Source: Larix kaempferi
Taxonomy: Eukaryota; Streptophyta; Pinopsida; Pinales; Pinaceae
NCBI GenBank assembly: GCA_027924585.1
Contig: BSBM01000050.1
Span: 9,790,001 to 9,854,000, forward strand
Reading direction: 5' to 3'
DNA length: 64,000 nucleotides
Shown: positions 24,201-35,206 of the stretch, piece after piece
Layout: every line of letters begins with the position of its first letter
Numbering within the stretch: position 1 is the stretch's first letter
Notes under the pieces: generated by a model
Database searches by the model: none
What the model was told of the DNA's origin: nothing
What the model saw: only the letters and a program-made list of their open reading frames with translations
Position numbers and translations under genes: made by a program

Positions 24201-24722
24201 ATGTCAAGAGTCAATATTGCACCTTGTACAAGGAAGACAAGGAAGCGGGGTACCCGGGGTTCCCAGCTACAATGCACATCACCAGATGAGGAAAGGTCCC
24301 GTGTTTCAAATAACAACATTGCTACAACAAATTTTGAGAATGGTCCTGTGGAAGAGGTAGATGGTGTGGTTCCACCATCAACGATAGTGCCATCACCACC
24401 CACAGTTCCAACATCGCCCATATTGCCACATTCTTCCACAATGCAAGGTTCCATTTCAATGAATAAAATCAGTGCAATTAGAGGATGGACAAAAGAAGAC
24501 ATGCTGGCTTCAATTGACGATGTCGAATTCAAGGGGTTTTCAGTTAGAGCAGCGGCCAAAAAATATGGGATTGCACCCACGTCAATCCATTACTGGATAA
24601 ATGGCCTGACCCATACCAAGAGGAGAGGTCCTCTTACAATCATGATTGAACAGGAGGAGGAGGAGGTGGTGGTGTGGTGTAAGGAGATGGCCCAATTTGG
24701 ACATGGGCTAGAGTTGTGTTGG
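24201..24722 (+). pseudogene. pogo/CENP-B-like transposase gene, N-terminal part (cut by retrotransposon)
   Basis: The start ATGTCAAGAG lies 13 bases after TGTGCAG, a possible splice acceptor. The protein has a basic start (TRKTRKRGTRG), a Ser/Pro/Thr-rich linker, then a Psq-type helix-turn-helix (GWTKEDMLASIDDV...FSVRAAAKKYGI...IHYWING) and the start of a CENP-B-type HTH (LTIMIEQEEEEVVVWCKEMAQFGHGL). This is the DNA-binding half of a pogo/Tigger-like Tc1/mariner-superfamily transposase or a domesticated relative. The frame stops at the edge of a gypsy LTR. The catalytic half resumes 14.5 kb away at 39180. Confidence 0.85.
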
Positions 24723-25131
24723 TTTAGGTAACTGATCTAAAGGTTTTCCAATATAGACCCAGGTTCTTTGCGGTTTTAGCTTTAACCAACAAAACCCCTT
24801 TTCACCAGCCCTTTTGGCAACAACTTGTGCGCAGGTTGAGGTCTCACTCCAAGCGAAGCTATGGGGGTGCTGCGGAATCAAGTTTCCACAGCAGTGTGAT
24901 GAGTTGATCGGGTAAATACACTACGCAACGCGCTATAGGTTCACGCTGCATTATGAGGGCCGCGCGACGACTGTCTTCGTCGCGGGTTGACACTTCTACA
25001 AGTTACAATGTTGCGCACCCAACGCATCCATGGACAACGCGGGTCGGTTTAACTCACTTGATGGGGTAGCGCAACAGACTTATGAACTTCCACTTCGAAG
25101 GTAACTGTATTAAGGGTTTCACTTAGCACTT

Positions 25132-25735
25132 ATTCATTCAATTACTGCCATCAATTATTTAGCCTTATACTTGCTGTAATCAAACAAGATATCAGTATTG
25201 CGCACTTCCAGTGTTATGCATTAATAGAAATATATAACCCAGTCTTTTACATGCACATACGTTTATTCACGATTGATACATTCACAGACTTAGAACACTT
25301 CACATTCATTAATCATCCATTCATGAAATACTTAACATATCATCCCCATCTTTCTCCTATAGCAAATACATATAAAAGCATTAGCAACCCAATTGATAAT
25401 CGAGAATTCAAGCATGCATGGTAAGCAAACAAGATTCATTCAATTACTGCCATCAATTATTTAGCCTTATACTTGCTGTAATCAAACAAGATATCAGTAT
25501 TGCGCACTTCCAGTGTTATGCATTAATAGAAATATATAACCCAGTCTTTTACATGCACATACGTTTATTCACGATTGATACATTCACAGACTTAGAACAC
25601 TTCACATTCATTAATCATCCATTCATGAAATACTTAACATATCATCCCCATCTTTCTCCTATAGCAAATACATATAAAAGCATTAGCAACCCAATTGATA
25701 ATCGAGAATTCAAGCATGCATGGTAAGCAAACAGA
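25132..25735. repeat. 302-bp tandem duplication, apparently identical copies
   Basis: Copies at 25132-25433 and 25434-25735 look identical by eye. The other LTR has a single copy (about 38220-38520), and both outer junctions match it, so this is a simple in-place duplication of part of the LTR. Confidence 0.93.
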
Positions 25736-26007
25736 TAGTGCAAAGTACAAACACATAGACAGCCTCACTACATAGGATTTAATGTGGTTCACCCCTCAGA
25801 TGGAGGCTACGTCCACAAGAACTGTTGTTATATTTGTCTTTCGGGAAGGGTACAATAGTTCTTAGTCTGCGCACTCAGCTGCAGACTCTCTTCTTTCTTA
25901 GATAGGTCTCTGCGCACTCAGCTACAGAGCCTTTACAATAGCTTCAAAATTCAAAGATTCTAACAATATTCAGCAATGACCAACCCTTCCCTTACAAAAT
26001 CATTCCT

Positions 26008-26015
26008 TATTTATA
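26008..26015 (-). promoter_or_regulatory. TATA box in the gypsy LTR
   Basis: TATAAATA on the minus strand, conserved at 38792-38799 in the second LTR. Confidence 0.65.
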
Positions 26016-26687
26016 GATCATGCCCGCAGGTCATGTCTTTACAATACAAAAGCTAAAACCCTTAGGTTTAAAAAACATGGCGTGGCTACTTCCAGCCTAA
26101 CTGTCGCCATTGACAGCTTGCTCCGCCTACTCTAGGCCATCCTGCTGGGACACTCGTGGCTCACATGCTCTTCTGACATCCACAGTCCTTAAAATGGTTA
26201 CAACTACATCGTGTCCTGTCCCTTTCTGCCTCTTCCGCCTGCTTGTTGCGTCGACGTAGTGTCCTAGCTTCTCAACTGCTTGCCGCCACTCTCCAGAAAG
26301 GTCTCTTTCTCCTGCCTTCGCCTGGCTCTTTACCAAAAATAGGTCACTTCCTCATTTGAACTTTACTTATATCTTCTTACCAAAATTAGCTGCTGCGCGG
26401 GTCCTGCGCATCAGCATAGCTGCGCTACTAAATATGCTCAACAAGCTGTGCACTTAACAATGTTGTGTTTTTCTACTGTGTAGCTCAAAAATTGTGTTTC
26501 AACAAAATGGTACCCACTTGGGCCATGCCCAATAGGCCCCTAACACTTACTTGTGGCTCATCCTGAGCCACTTTAGTCCAACTGTTCCATCTGTCCCTTC
26601 TTTGAAATTCCTGCCCTCGCACTGAATTCTTCCATGGTTGCGCTTAGCTGTGCAACTACCTGTTTTCACTTCCTGCTCTCACTCTTT

Positions 26688-29600
26688 CACTTTATCAAAC
26701 ACTTCTTGCGAGGCAGGTTCCAGTGTCTCTTCCTTGACGCGGTTTTTCGATGTTTGAAGTTCTTGAAATTTTGCCTCAATGTCATCGATCAAGGTAAGTG
26801 CTTCTTCCATTAGTGGCTGCAACCTCGTGGAGGTTTCTATTGATGTGTATGTAACTTTGGAATGTATTTCATCTGTATATTTTATATATATTTATTGTAC
26901 CCTTATAAGAGATGTGTTATTCCTCTATAAGGAAGTGTCATCATGTGGATTGACAAGTGTCGCAAGTGTGTGTACTTGTCGATGGGTTATTAGATCACCA
27001 TGTGGGGTCGGACCTGAATTATATATAATATAATGTGGATGTATCTAGATAGACAAGTCGGCCCCATAAGGTCACTGGTCAAAAAGGTTAGTATAAATAG
27101 AGATCGGAGATCTCTATTTTACTCACTTGGAAAAGTAACTCACTCTCACTCTCAGAAGTGGCGCACTAGTGAGGAAGAGGAGGATCATCTGCTAGGAGAC
27201 TATATTAGTGTTATTTGGTTGTATTTTGGTTGAGCCATTGCTCTCTCTATCTCTGAGGAAGTTGTGGGGTTTTTCACCTTAGGGTTTTCCCCACGGAAAA
27301 TCTATGTCTCTTGTCTCTTATGCTTTTGATTCTTGTGATGCTTTTCATATTGTGATTGTCATGCATTGATATACTGTATATGTTATTCTCTCAGCAAAGA
27401 TCCTAGAGTATTGTGAATTAATGCTCAAAATTTAACACCGACTGCTTCTACACGACTTGGTGACTTTGACAAGTCAACTTGCTCTCCGTACTTTCAACTT
27501 CCTTTTCCCTCAAGGCCTCGAGTTCCCTCCTTAATGCCTTGGTATGCTTGAAGGCCGTCCTCTTATGGCAGACCGGTAAGTCCTTCATGGATGCATCTGT
27601 GGCATCTAAATCTTGTTTCTTTTGCTTTCTTTCCTTGTGGATATTATACAACTCCGGACTTTCTTGTAGTACGCTCCACACATTGGAGATGTCGTTTGAC
27701 AAGATCTAGCACTGTGCTACTACTGCGTAAATGCTTTGCATGGAAGCCCTTATTGATTCTGCTCTTGTTTCTTCTTCTTGCTTCTTTGTGTCAACTAGCT
27801 GCCGTGCTGCTAGCTCAACTATTTCTGCCTGGTGGGAAGCCTTCATCCCTTAAACTTCATCTTTGTGGGAGATCCCCAGCTCCCTCATCTGTTCCTGTAA
27901 ACTTCTCACAGCAGCACCGATCTGCAGGATGGCTGCTTCTATTTCTGGCTCTTCTTCGACTGCAGGGAGCTTCGTGCAAACAGCTGACACTGCTCCTCTG
28001 ATCCTGTGCTCTTTTTCCTGCATGTGCTGAAGCTCCTTATCCTTCTACTGACATTCACTTTGGAGTTTCCTGTAATTTTCTCCCAGCTGATAGGGTTGAT
28101 TATGCGAGACGATGTCTCGCTCATGTAGTTCATGGGATATCTTGGTGTGCACCTGGTGCAGACCTTCTGCTAGTAGCACAGCTACATTAAGTTCCAAGTG
28201 TGCGAGAAGCCTCGCACTCTCTATCATTTCATCAGTTGGATACAAAATTGACAATGGCGCGATCTTAACTAATCGCGTTCTTCAGGTGAAGGCTGGTGGC
28301 CTGCACATCTGCTTGCTTGATTCTATGGGATCAATGCTCTGGGATGACTCCCGAGCCATATCTTGATGGACTTGTTCCATCCTCAAGACTAAGCTTCTCA
28401 ACTTGTTAATGTTTTCTTGGACCTGCGCTTAGTCGAGCTCGCTACGATTTCCCTTAAATGCAGGCACATCCTCTAGATGCGTAGCTGTCCGCGTTGCTAT
28501 CATTTCATAGTCATCATCATGCAATATTCTATCTAGTGGTTGCCTCGTAGCCTTAGACTTCTTCTTTTGTTGCATCTGAGAGCTTCCAGTGCCCGACTCT
28601 TTTCTCTTCTCGCCAACTTGTGGCTCCTTTCTTGTTTCGCCTGCTTGCTGATCAGGTTTCGAGGTCGATGCACTTTGGACTTCCGCATATTTGTCCTCTT
28701 TGTTTTCTTCTTCTTCCTCATCCTATGGGGTGATGACCGATTCTGGTGCATGTTCTTTCCATTCATTGGGCCAATCCTCAATAATGAGCTCAATCATTGG
28801 GATTCCTAGCTGATACTGTCCCTCATACCATTTTTCTGCGTTTAGGCGCAGCTGAATAAAAATCGAATGTAGCCCAGCTTCAAAAATCAAGAATGGCTTA
28901 TACTAGGTTGTCACTTCTCTCGTGATTCTCGGGGTCTTCTCAATCACGGTGCGCAGTTGCTCCAAGAAAGTGAAGAATTGTATATTATTAAGTCTCTGCT
29001 TCTTTGGATTTGTAGATGACCACATGTTTGAAAACCACACTATGCGGCAATCATCCTGCACTACCGGAAGGCCATTCTGATGGATGGGTTCTTTCTAGAC
29101 CATAAAGGCGATAAGGACTAGAAGCCAATTAAAATAGAAGGGGAACCCTCTATCCTAAACATCCTCGATATCCAATAATAATTCATTCAGTAGAAAGTTC
29201 TCCCAATTGTATTCATGGCCGTCCATAGCTTTCGCAGCTAAGGCTACCACCGAAGATGATACCTACGCTGGCCTAGATTTCCATAGAATTCTTCCTGCCA
29301 ACAGCTGAATTGTGAACCGTAGAGGTTCATTTAGAATGGGGCCAGTCTCATAACCCCTGCTCCCTCTAGAAAAATTAAATGTGCTTTTGATGCTTGCGGC
29401 TAGTTCTTGATCATCCTTGTTTCCCTCAAACTCTTTGGAAGGGTCGTCACCCTTCTTGCTCAATCCCGTGATTCTAGCTATGAGGTCCACAGTGATATTA
29501 ACTTTGAAATATAACCATATAGGCCCCTGGTACGTGCAAGAAAGTAGAGTACGCACCACAGCTTTGTATTCCTTACTATGCCCAAAATGTGGGATGCGCA

Positions 29601-30233
29601 GTAGGTTAAGCACGCCCGCCCAGTATAGCGGCACTGCCCAGTCCAAAGGCACAACTTATGCCTTCTTCGTTGCTGGATTGTTTACGTTGTACATATATCT
29701 GTTAGCCTGCAAATGAGGAAATTTCTCGGCATCCTTCAGATTAAAATCAGTCTGCTTGCGTTCCATGATCTTACCCAACAGATCATATCTCTGTTGCACG
29801 TGCTTTTCATTGGCGACATTGGGACTCCATATCGTGGGTTCTTTTGTAGATGCAGCTTTGGGGCATCACTCTTCCTTGGGCTGATATATTCATGAATAAC
29901 CAATACTGGTGTGGGTGGGTTCCCTTGCGGAACCTGCTTTGGGGTAACTGGTGCCTCTGGCTTCTGCGGCGTTGTCGGCGGTTGCTTATCTTTCTTTTGC
30001 TGTGGTTTCGGCTGGCTCGGTTTTGAGCCTTGAGATGGTGCTAGTTTTTCTGCTATAGCTTTCTTTGGTGGAGACTTCATGACTCTGATTATACCAGAAC
30101 ATATGAATTCACCCAAAATCTCTTCTAAGTTCAGCTCGTCGGACATAAACGCAACAGATATCAGTGCTCTTGCTACTTTAGCTCTTAATCTCTTCACACT
30201 TGATAAAATTTGAAATTCACGGTAGATTTGCAT
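26688..30233 (-). pseudogene. Extra ORF downstream of integrase in the minus-strand gypsy element (pseudogene)
   Basis: A coding stretch on the same strand as pol, 0.7 kb past integrase. It starts MQIYREFQIL at 30233 and has a Lys/Pro/Gln-rich segment (29950-30050). A globular part at 29263-29652 contains GPIWLYFKVNITVDLIARITGLSKKG, reminiscent of plant mobile-domain-like ORFs. Further on are a Lys/Arg-rich segment (28533-28793) and a Glu/Lys-rich coiled-coil-like C-terminus. The last part is split by a solo LTR and resumes at 26688-26835 (LQPLMEEALTLIDDIEAKF...), ending in TGA. Several stops and shifts break it. Its role is unknown; position suggests an env-like or accessory ORF, but I see no signal peptide or membrane segment. 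Confidence 0.7.
26838..27437 (+). repeat. Solo LTR of copia family B nested in the extra ORF
   Basis: TATTGATGTGTATGTAAC at the start and AAAATTTAACA at the end match the LTR at 16011-16700. Only one LTR is present and no internal sequence follows. The expected 5-bp target duplication is not seen (GTTTC on the left, CCGAC on the right), so flanking changes or an inexact boundary must be assumed. The TATAAATAG box is at 27092-27100. It splits the coding frame of the host element. Confidence 0.85.
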
Positions 30234-30960
30234 AAGGGAGAGTGTATGAATATTTATAGGATCGTGCCCTGATGTTGCAGCCGTTAATGAATCACCCGGG
30301 AATTAAATGTTAGAACAACTTAGCAAATCCCGTATAGATCTCCGTCTAATGTGATAATGAATACACCGGGAATGACTAGATTAGGCATTAAGTGCCAGTC
30401 CCATGGGATGAGATTTCGCCAGATCATTGATCTCTTTCTGCCGTTCTTTACGTCGTGTCATATAAACTTCCTTTAATTGGAGGGGTGGAACGGTACTTCC
30501 AGGCTGTCTGACAACTGATTGAAATTTAAATGCCAAGTCCATTGGGTGGATCCCGTTATGACCCCAGTCACTTCAGTCTTTACGATGCTCACCTAGATAG
30601 GGTTTTCCATAAATGCGTGATTTGGATGGTGTTGTCCTTTTGATTAATAGTTTAATACCCGGTTGACAACTGTCGCGGTCATCTTTTCTTGTCATGACCA
30701 GCTGTCGGTTTTGACATTATGGTGCAGATTTCTCATGCTTGTCTTTGTACTTGTTGCACGACTTTAGTTGTGCCATATGTCTCTGCGCAGCTATTCCTTG
30801 CGTAGTTCATTTTTTTTTTGCGCACAGCTTCAGCAGTGTTGCGTGGCACATAGGCCTTTTCCATGTAACTTTTTCGTACAGACTCTTCACACTTTCTAGT
30901 GTCCAATTTCAACTGTACTTGACACTTAGAATTTTCCCCTCTGCTTGATCATACAGGGTT

Positions 30961-32622
30961 CTACAAAGCAGGACTACAGGGGTAAATCTTTAGTCTGCTT
31001 CCATTTATCAAAATGGGCAAGGTGTCTCCGGCTAAAGTGGATAACTGAACTGCGCCACCATTAGTAACATGCATTACAGTATATGGGCCAAGCCAATGCA
31101 TCTTAAATTTTCCAGGAAACTTCATAAACTTGCTATCATACAGGAGGACTAGATCACCTACCTAGAAGCACTTGTTCTTGATATGGCAGTCATGCCATGT
31201 TTTTTCACGCTCTTTTTGTACTTGCTGGTGGAAGCCTGTGATGAAACGATCCTCCTCCAAACCAAGCAAGTGCAGTAGCCTTTCTTCTAGCGCTCCGCGG
31301 TCTTCCATGCCTATAAATGCAGCTATTCTCAAGCTGGGAATGATGTAATCCATTGGAATTATTGCTTCTTTCCCATAGGCCAACTTGAAAGGTGTATGGC
31401 CATTCAGTTTCTTGCATGTAGTATTGTATGCCCATAATACAGATGGAATGCGCATGTCCCAATCATCGTGATTGTCGTTACATATCTTAGTTAGTGCATT
31501 ATCCAGTACTTTATTGAACGCTTCAACAGTTCCATTCTCCCGTGGATGATATGGCGTGCTGCGCTGGTGGTGAATGTAGAACTCTTCGATCAAAGATTCA
31601 ATGGTTCTATTCAAAAAGTGAGTTCCCTGATCACTCATCAAAATCTTCGGGAATTTGAACCTTGTCAGGATGTTCTCATAGAGAAACTCTGCGGCTATAG
31701 CTGCACTACAATCTTTCACTGGCTTTGCTTCTGCCCATCTGGTGAGGTAGTTAGTTGCATTAATAATGTACCTTGCACCAGTTCTCTTCCCTGGTGGGTT
31801 AATAGGTCCCACAAAATCAATGGCCCACTTCTCAAATGCCTGCAAAGTTAACTGCGGATTCAGTGGCATTTCATCCCTGCGCGATGGCTTCCCTGTCCTC
31901 TGACAGACATCATAGTTCTGGAAATGTTCCTTTGAGTCCTTATGGATAGTAGGCCACCATATACCTGCGTGCAATTTCTTCCGAGTAGTAGATCTTCTTG
32001 CGTAATAGCCTCCTGCGATTCCTGAATGTGCATCAACCAATATATATGGCTTCTCACGGTCCAATATGAATCTGCGCAGTACTTCTTCCGGTCCTAGCTT
32101 GTATAGATGACCTTCGATTACAGTGAAGTCTGCTGCGCGCACTACCAGCTGCTTCTTTTGCTGTGTAGTGAACTCCTTAGGTGCCATCCCTGTAGTTAGA
32201 AAGTCAATGATATCCTGATAATAGTCATCGGAAACCTGTATAGCTAACACTTGTGCATAAGGCAGATTGTCTTCTAGATTCGTAGGCTCTTCTCCTAACT
32301 CAATCCTTGATAGATGATTAGGTCCTAAGTTTAACCTGCCTAGCTTAACCACTATTTCGAAGTTGTACTCTTGAAAGAGTAATAACCATCTGCATATTCT
32401 CCCCCCTAACACTGGCTTATTGACCAGGTATTTCAAAGTAGAATGGTCGATAAACATAGAGAAGTGCGCACCAAGCAAATTGCTTGAAATTCTGTAGCAC
32501 ATATACCATTGCGAGTCCTTCTCTTTTAGTAGTGGTATAATTCTTCTCATCCGGTGACAACTTTCTGCTCGAAAATGCAATGGGATGGTCAATACCTCCC
32601 TCTCCTGGCTGAGCAAGAACAA
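30961..32622 (-). pseudogene. Gypsy integrase of the minus-strand element (pseudogene)
   Basis: The frame runs about 486 residues (31162-32622) and includes the C-terminal tail of RNase H. Integrase landmarks are [23 protein letters not shown]-like [53 protein letters not shown] and [12 protein letters not shown]. The three catalytic acidic residues appear intact, but two zinc ligands are changed to Tyr (GGYY for GGHF, NYDVC for NCDVC). The C-terminal domain (VGDLVLLYDSKF...FPGKFKMHWLGPY) continues after one TAG to a natural stop at 30961-30963. It is the best-preserved domain of this element. Confidence 0.9.
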
Positions 32623-32707
32623 TGCCCAATGCTATACATGAAGCATCAACATGGACGTGAAATGGCTTTTCCCAGTCTGGAAAAACTAGGATCGGCGCAG
32701 TGACCAT
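32417..32707 (-). pseudogene. Gypsy RNase H of the minus-strand element (pseudogene)
   Basis: TAPILVFPDWEKPFHVHVDAS holds the first catalytic Asp, followed by [26 protein letters not shown] and [17 protein letters not shown] with the Glu. A TAA just before it replaces what is probably a Gln codon. The frame then shifts toward integrase near 32470. Confidence 0.88.
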
Positions 32708-32710
32708 CTT

Positions 32711-33750
32711 TTATTTCAATGTGTCAAATACTTTCTCACAATCCTCATTCCAAACGAATGGTACATCTTTCTTTAACAACTTCTCCATAGCTGCGGTTAT
32801 CTGCGCATACCCTTTTATGAATTTTCTATAGTACCCAGTATGTCCTAATGTAGTGTGTAGTTGCTTTACTGAATTTGGTGTTGGCAAGTTGACAATGACT
32901 GCGATATTCGTAGGATCTACCATCAAGCCCTGTTTGCACACAATGTGTCCCAAAAAAATTCCGTAGGGAACACAGAAAATACATTTCTTCAAATTCAAAG
33001 AAATCTGATGCTGGCTGCATTTTTCCAGCATCATCCTGAGGTTCACGGGATGATTCTTCAGCAAACCAAAAATTGTCCAATCATCAAAATAAACTTCTAA
33101 AAACTTATGTATGAACTCTTTAAATGCTGAGATTAACACTCTTGAAAATATGGCTGGTGCGTTTTTCAGACCAAAGGGCATGACTGTGTACTAGAACGAC
33201 CCCCATTCTGTATAAAAAGTGGTTTTATGCCTATCTGCTGGATCGATTATGATCTGATGGTATCCAGAAAACCCATCAGTAAAAGAGTATGCCTCATTCC
33301 CTCCAACGTTATCAAGAACCTCATCGGTGAAAGGGGTAGGAAATGGGTCATGCATTGAAGCATCATTAAGCTTTCTGAGATCAACACAGATCTTGATCTC
33401 TCCCTTTGTTTTCTTATCCTAGAAAACCATCAAGCTTATCCATTCAGATTCTTCAACTGGTTCAATGATCCCTGCGTCAAGCATCTTGTCAAGTTTTGCT
33501 CTAACTCGTTGTTTGTAGCGTGGGTTCAGTCTATATGGCCTTTTCTTCACAGGCTTCACGCCAGGCTTGAGAGGAATTTTCATCACTCCTAAGTCCCCCA
33601 AAATGCCTTTCATCTCTGTGAACTTGGTCGGGAATAATTCTTGATATTCTTGTAATATACCCACAACCTCTTCAACTGTATCTTCATCCCAGTAATCTCC
33701 TATAACCGTGAACTTTGGCTCTTCACTGGTGCCAATGTTCACTTTCTTCA
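32711..33750 (-). pseudogene. Gypsy reverse transcriptase of the minus-strand element (pseudogene)
   Basis: RT blocks in order are LKPGVKPVKKRPYRLNPRY, LDKMLDAGIIEPVEESEW, KICVDLRKLNDAS, YSFTDGFSGYHQI, MPFGLKNAPAIFSRVL and FLEVYFDDWTIFG. The catalytic YFDD keeps both Asp residues. Two TAG stops (after SLMVF, and before YTVMPFG) stand at likely Gln codons; otherwise the frame is continuous. Confidence 0.92.
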
Positions 33751-34320
33751 TTTTCACAGGTCCACTCATATCTGGAATTTCCAGTGGAGGTCCTTCTACC
33801 TCACGCATTCCTTCTGATTCAGGGATCTGTATGTTGTGCAGGTCCTCCTCATCACTTTCTTCCTTATCTTCAACTTCTTCAGCCATGTTGTAACACTCCA
33901 TACCATGCTCTACCTGTTCCTTCCAATCTGGATGTAGGCGCGCAGGTGTGCTTCCTACTCCAAATAATTCTTCTAATGTCATGCTTTGGTGCGTGCAGTC
34001 TGGTCTAAATATCTTTTCCTTAATACGCAACAATGCATCATTGATACTTAGATGTTCATCTTCAAAGTTGAAATCCTTATGAAATCTCGCAGTCAGGATA
34101 GACCAATCCGTGGTGTATTTGCATAGCTCTGTATCCAGGTACCATTTCTTAGGAATAGGTTCTTCTAATGTGTGCACAAACAGATGCACCCATTCTATTT
34201 GTGGCCTCTCATCCCAAGCTTGTACACAAACTTCAATATGATCCCTAGGATCTGTCTGGCCATTATATTTCTCAAAAGGTAGTGTGACCTTCACAACAAA
34301 TCTGATCTGCATCTTAATTC
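33750..34320 (-). pseudogene. Gag-like domain between protease and RT
   Basis: Minus-strand residues 1-100 of the frame starting at 34312 read like a retrotransposon capsid: LPFEKYNGQTDPRDHIEVCV, then EWVHLFVHTLEEPIPKKWYL and LTARFHKDFNF. This is a second gag-type domain in addition to the one at 36000-36680. A strongly acidic linker (EEVEDKEESDEEDL) connects it to RT. Gag domains normally lie only upstream of protease, so this placement is unusual. Confidence 0.65.
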
Positions 34321-34378
34321 TGCACTAATCCCAAGTTGTTAATGTATTCTTATGCGCAGTCCACTATCTGGTAGGTGT

Positions 34379-35128
34379 CTAGCGCAGTGCCACATCTAAT
34401 GCTGATACGCGGTGCTCATCTGCAACTGTTGCAGTATATTCTTTGATAAAAAAATAAACATTGGATGGACCATCATAGGTTGGAATTGGACGTACCTCCT
34501 TTCCAATCCAGTGGAGTGACTTTGGAATGGTCGCGCATCTCCTGGTAGATACTTCATGCAATGTGCTTTGCCAGTTTTCTAGTCTTGCATCAGAGTCTGA
34601 GATGCAAGAACTATCACAACGCCAACTGAGCATTCCATCGACGGTTGGATTAATATAGTCAACAACATTTGTTGTCATTTTATAGAGACGGTCCAAGTCT
34701 TGTGCTCTGTACTCCTCCTGAATTGGTTCAACATATCGCTCCCCCCGCGAAGGGTCCAATGGTGCGATAACCCTTAAGTCATTGCCTTCAAATATCATTT
34801 TCATTGTCTTCAAATTTATAATGGTGGAGTTAGTCATTTCCCCATCGATACCCAACAACGCTGGATAAGGATGACTGTCATCCACAATTTCAATTACTTC
34901 AAAGTCTGCATAGCTGCGCACTCTGTCAATGTCAACAATGGTGTTTGGTAACCTCCCCAAAGGTATCACTGTGCCTTGATTAACCATTCTTAATTTTATA
35001 GGAGACCACTGCAACTTTGGTCTGCCCATTTGCTGCCGTGTCAGCTTGGTCAGGACATTTACTTCGGACCCGAGATCAAGAATGATATCGTCCATCTCAT
35101 AATCTCCAATCTGTGAAGTGAACCACAT
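34379..35128 (-). pseudogene. Gypsy protease of the minus-strand element (pseudogene)
   Basis: A retropepsin-like domain with the active-site loop IILDLGSEVNVLTK (D-L-G where D-S/T-G is usual), then QGTVIPLGRLPNTIVDIDRVR and PYPALLGIDGEM, the flap and second-half landmarks. The remaining part (YVEPIQEEYRAQDLDRLY...) has no function I recognise. It joins the gag frame after three Gln- or Arg-type stops. Confidence 0.85.
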
Positions 35129-35206
35129 TTCCCTCCCGGTTCTTTTGGGACTCCAAATATTATGAACTATGCCATGGGCAGTTTCCCTCGTACTGCGTGG
35201 TTCGTA

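Larger units (their letters stand above)
24723..26545 (-). repeat. 3' LTR of the minus-strand gypsy element, with a 302-bp duplication
   Basis: On the plus strand it runs from TTTAGGTAAC (TGTAGGGAAC in the other copy) to GGCCCCTAACA, so the element's own LTR starts TGTTAGGGG and ends CCCTACA. It matches 37821-39177 throughout, apart from a 302-bp tandem duplication at 25132-25735 and the 154 bp missing from the other copy. A TATAAATA box on the minus strand lies at 26008-26015, conserved at 38792-38799. Confidence 0.85.

Noticed and set aside
24718-24722. GTTGG as target duplication of the minus-strand gypsy element (24718-24722 and 39188-39192)
   Set aside because: The right copy lies 10 bases past the point where LTR similarity ends, and the right LTR lacks 154 bp, so the match is probably chance.
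27479-29895. Plus-strand ORFs rich in Leu, Ser and Cys between 27479 and 29895
   Set aside because: They are reverse-strand shadows of the Glu/Lys/Arg-rich coiled-coil ORF on the minus strand.
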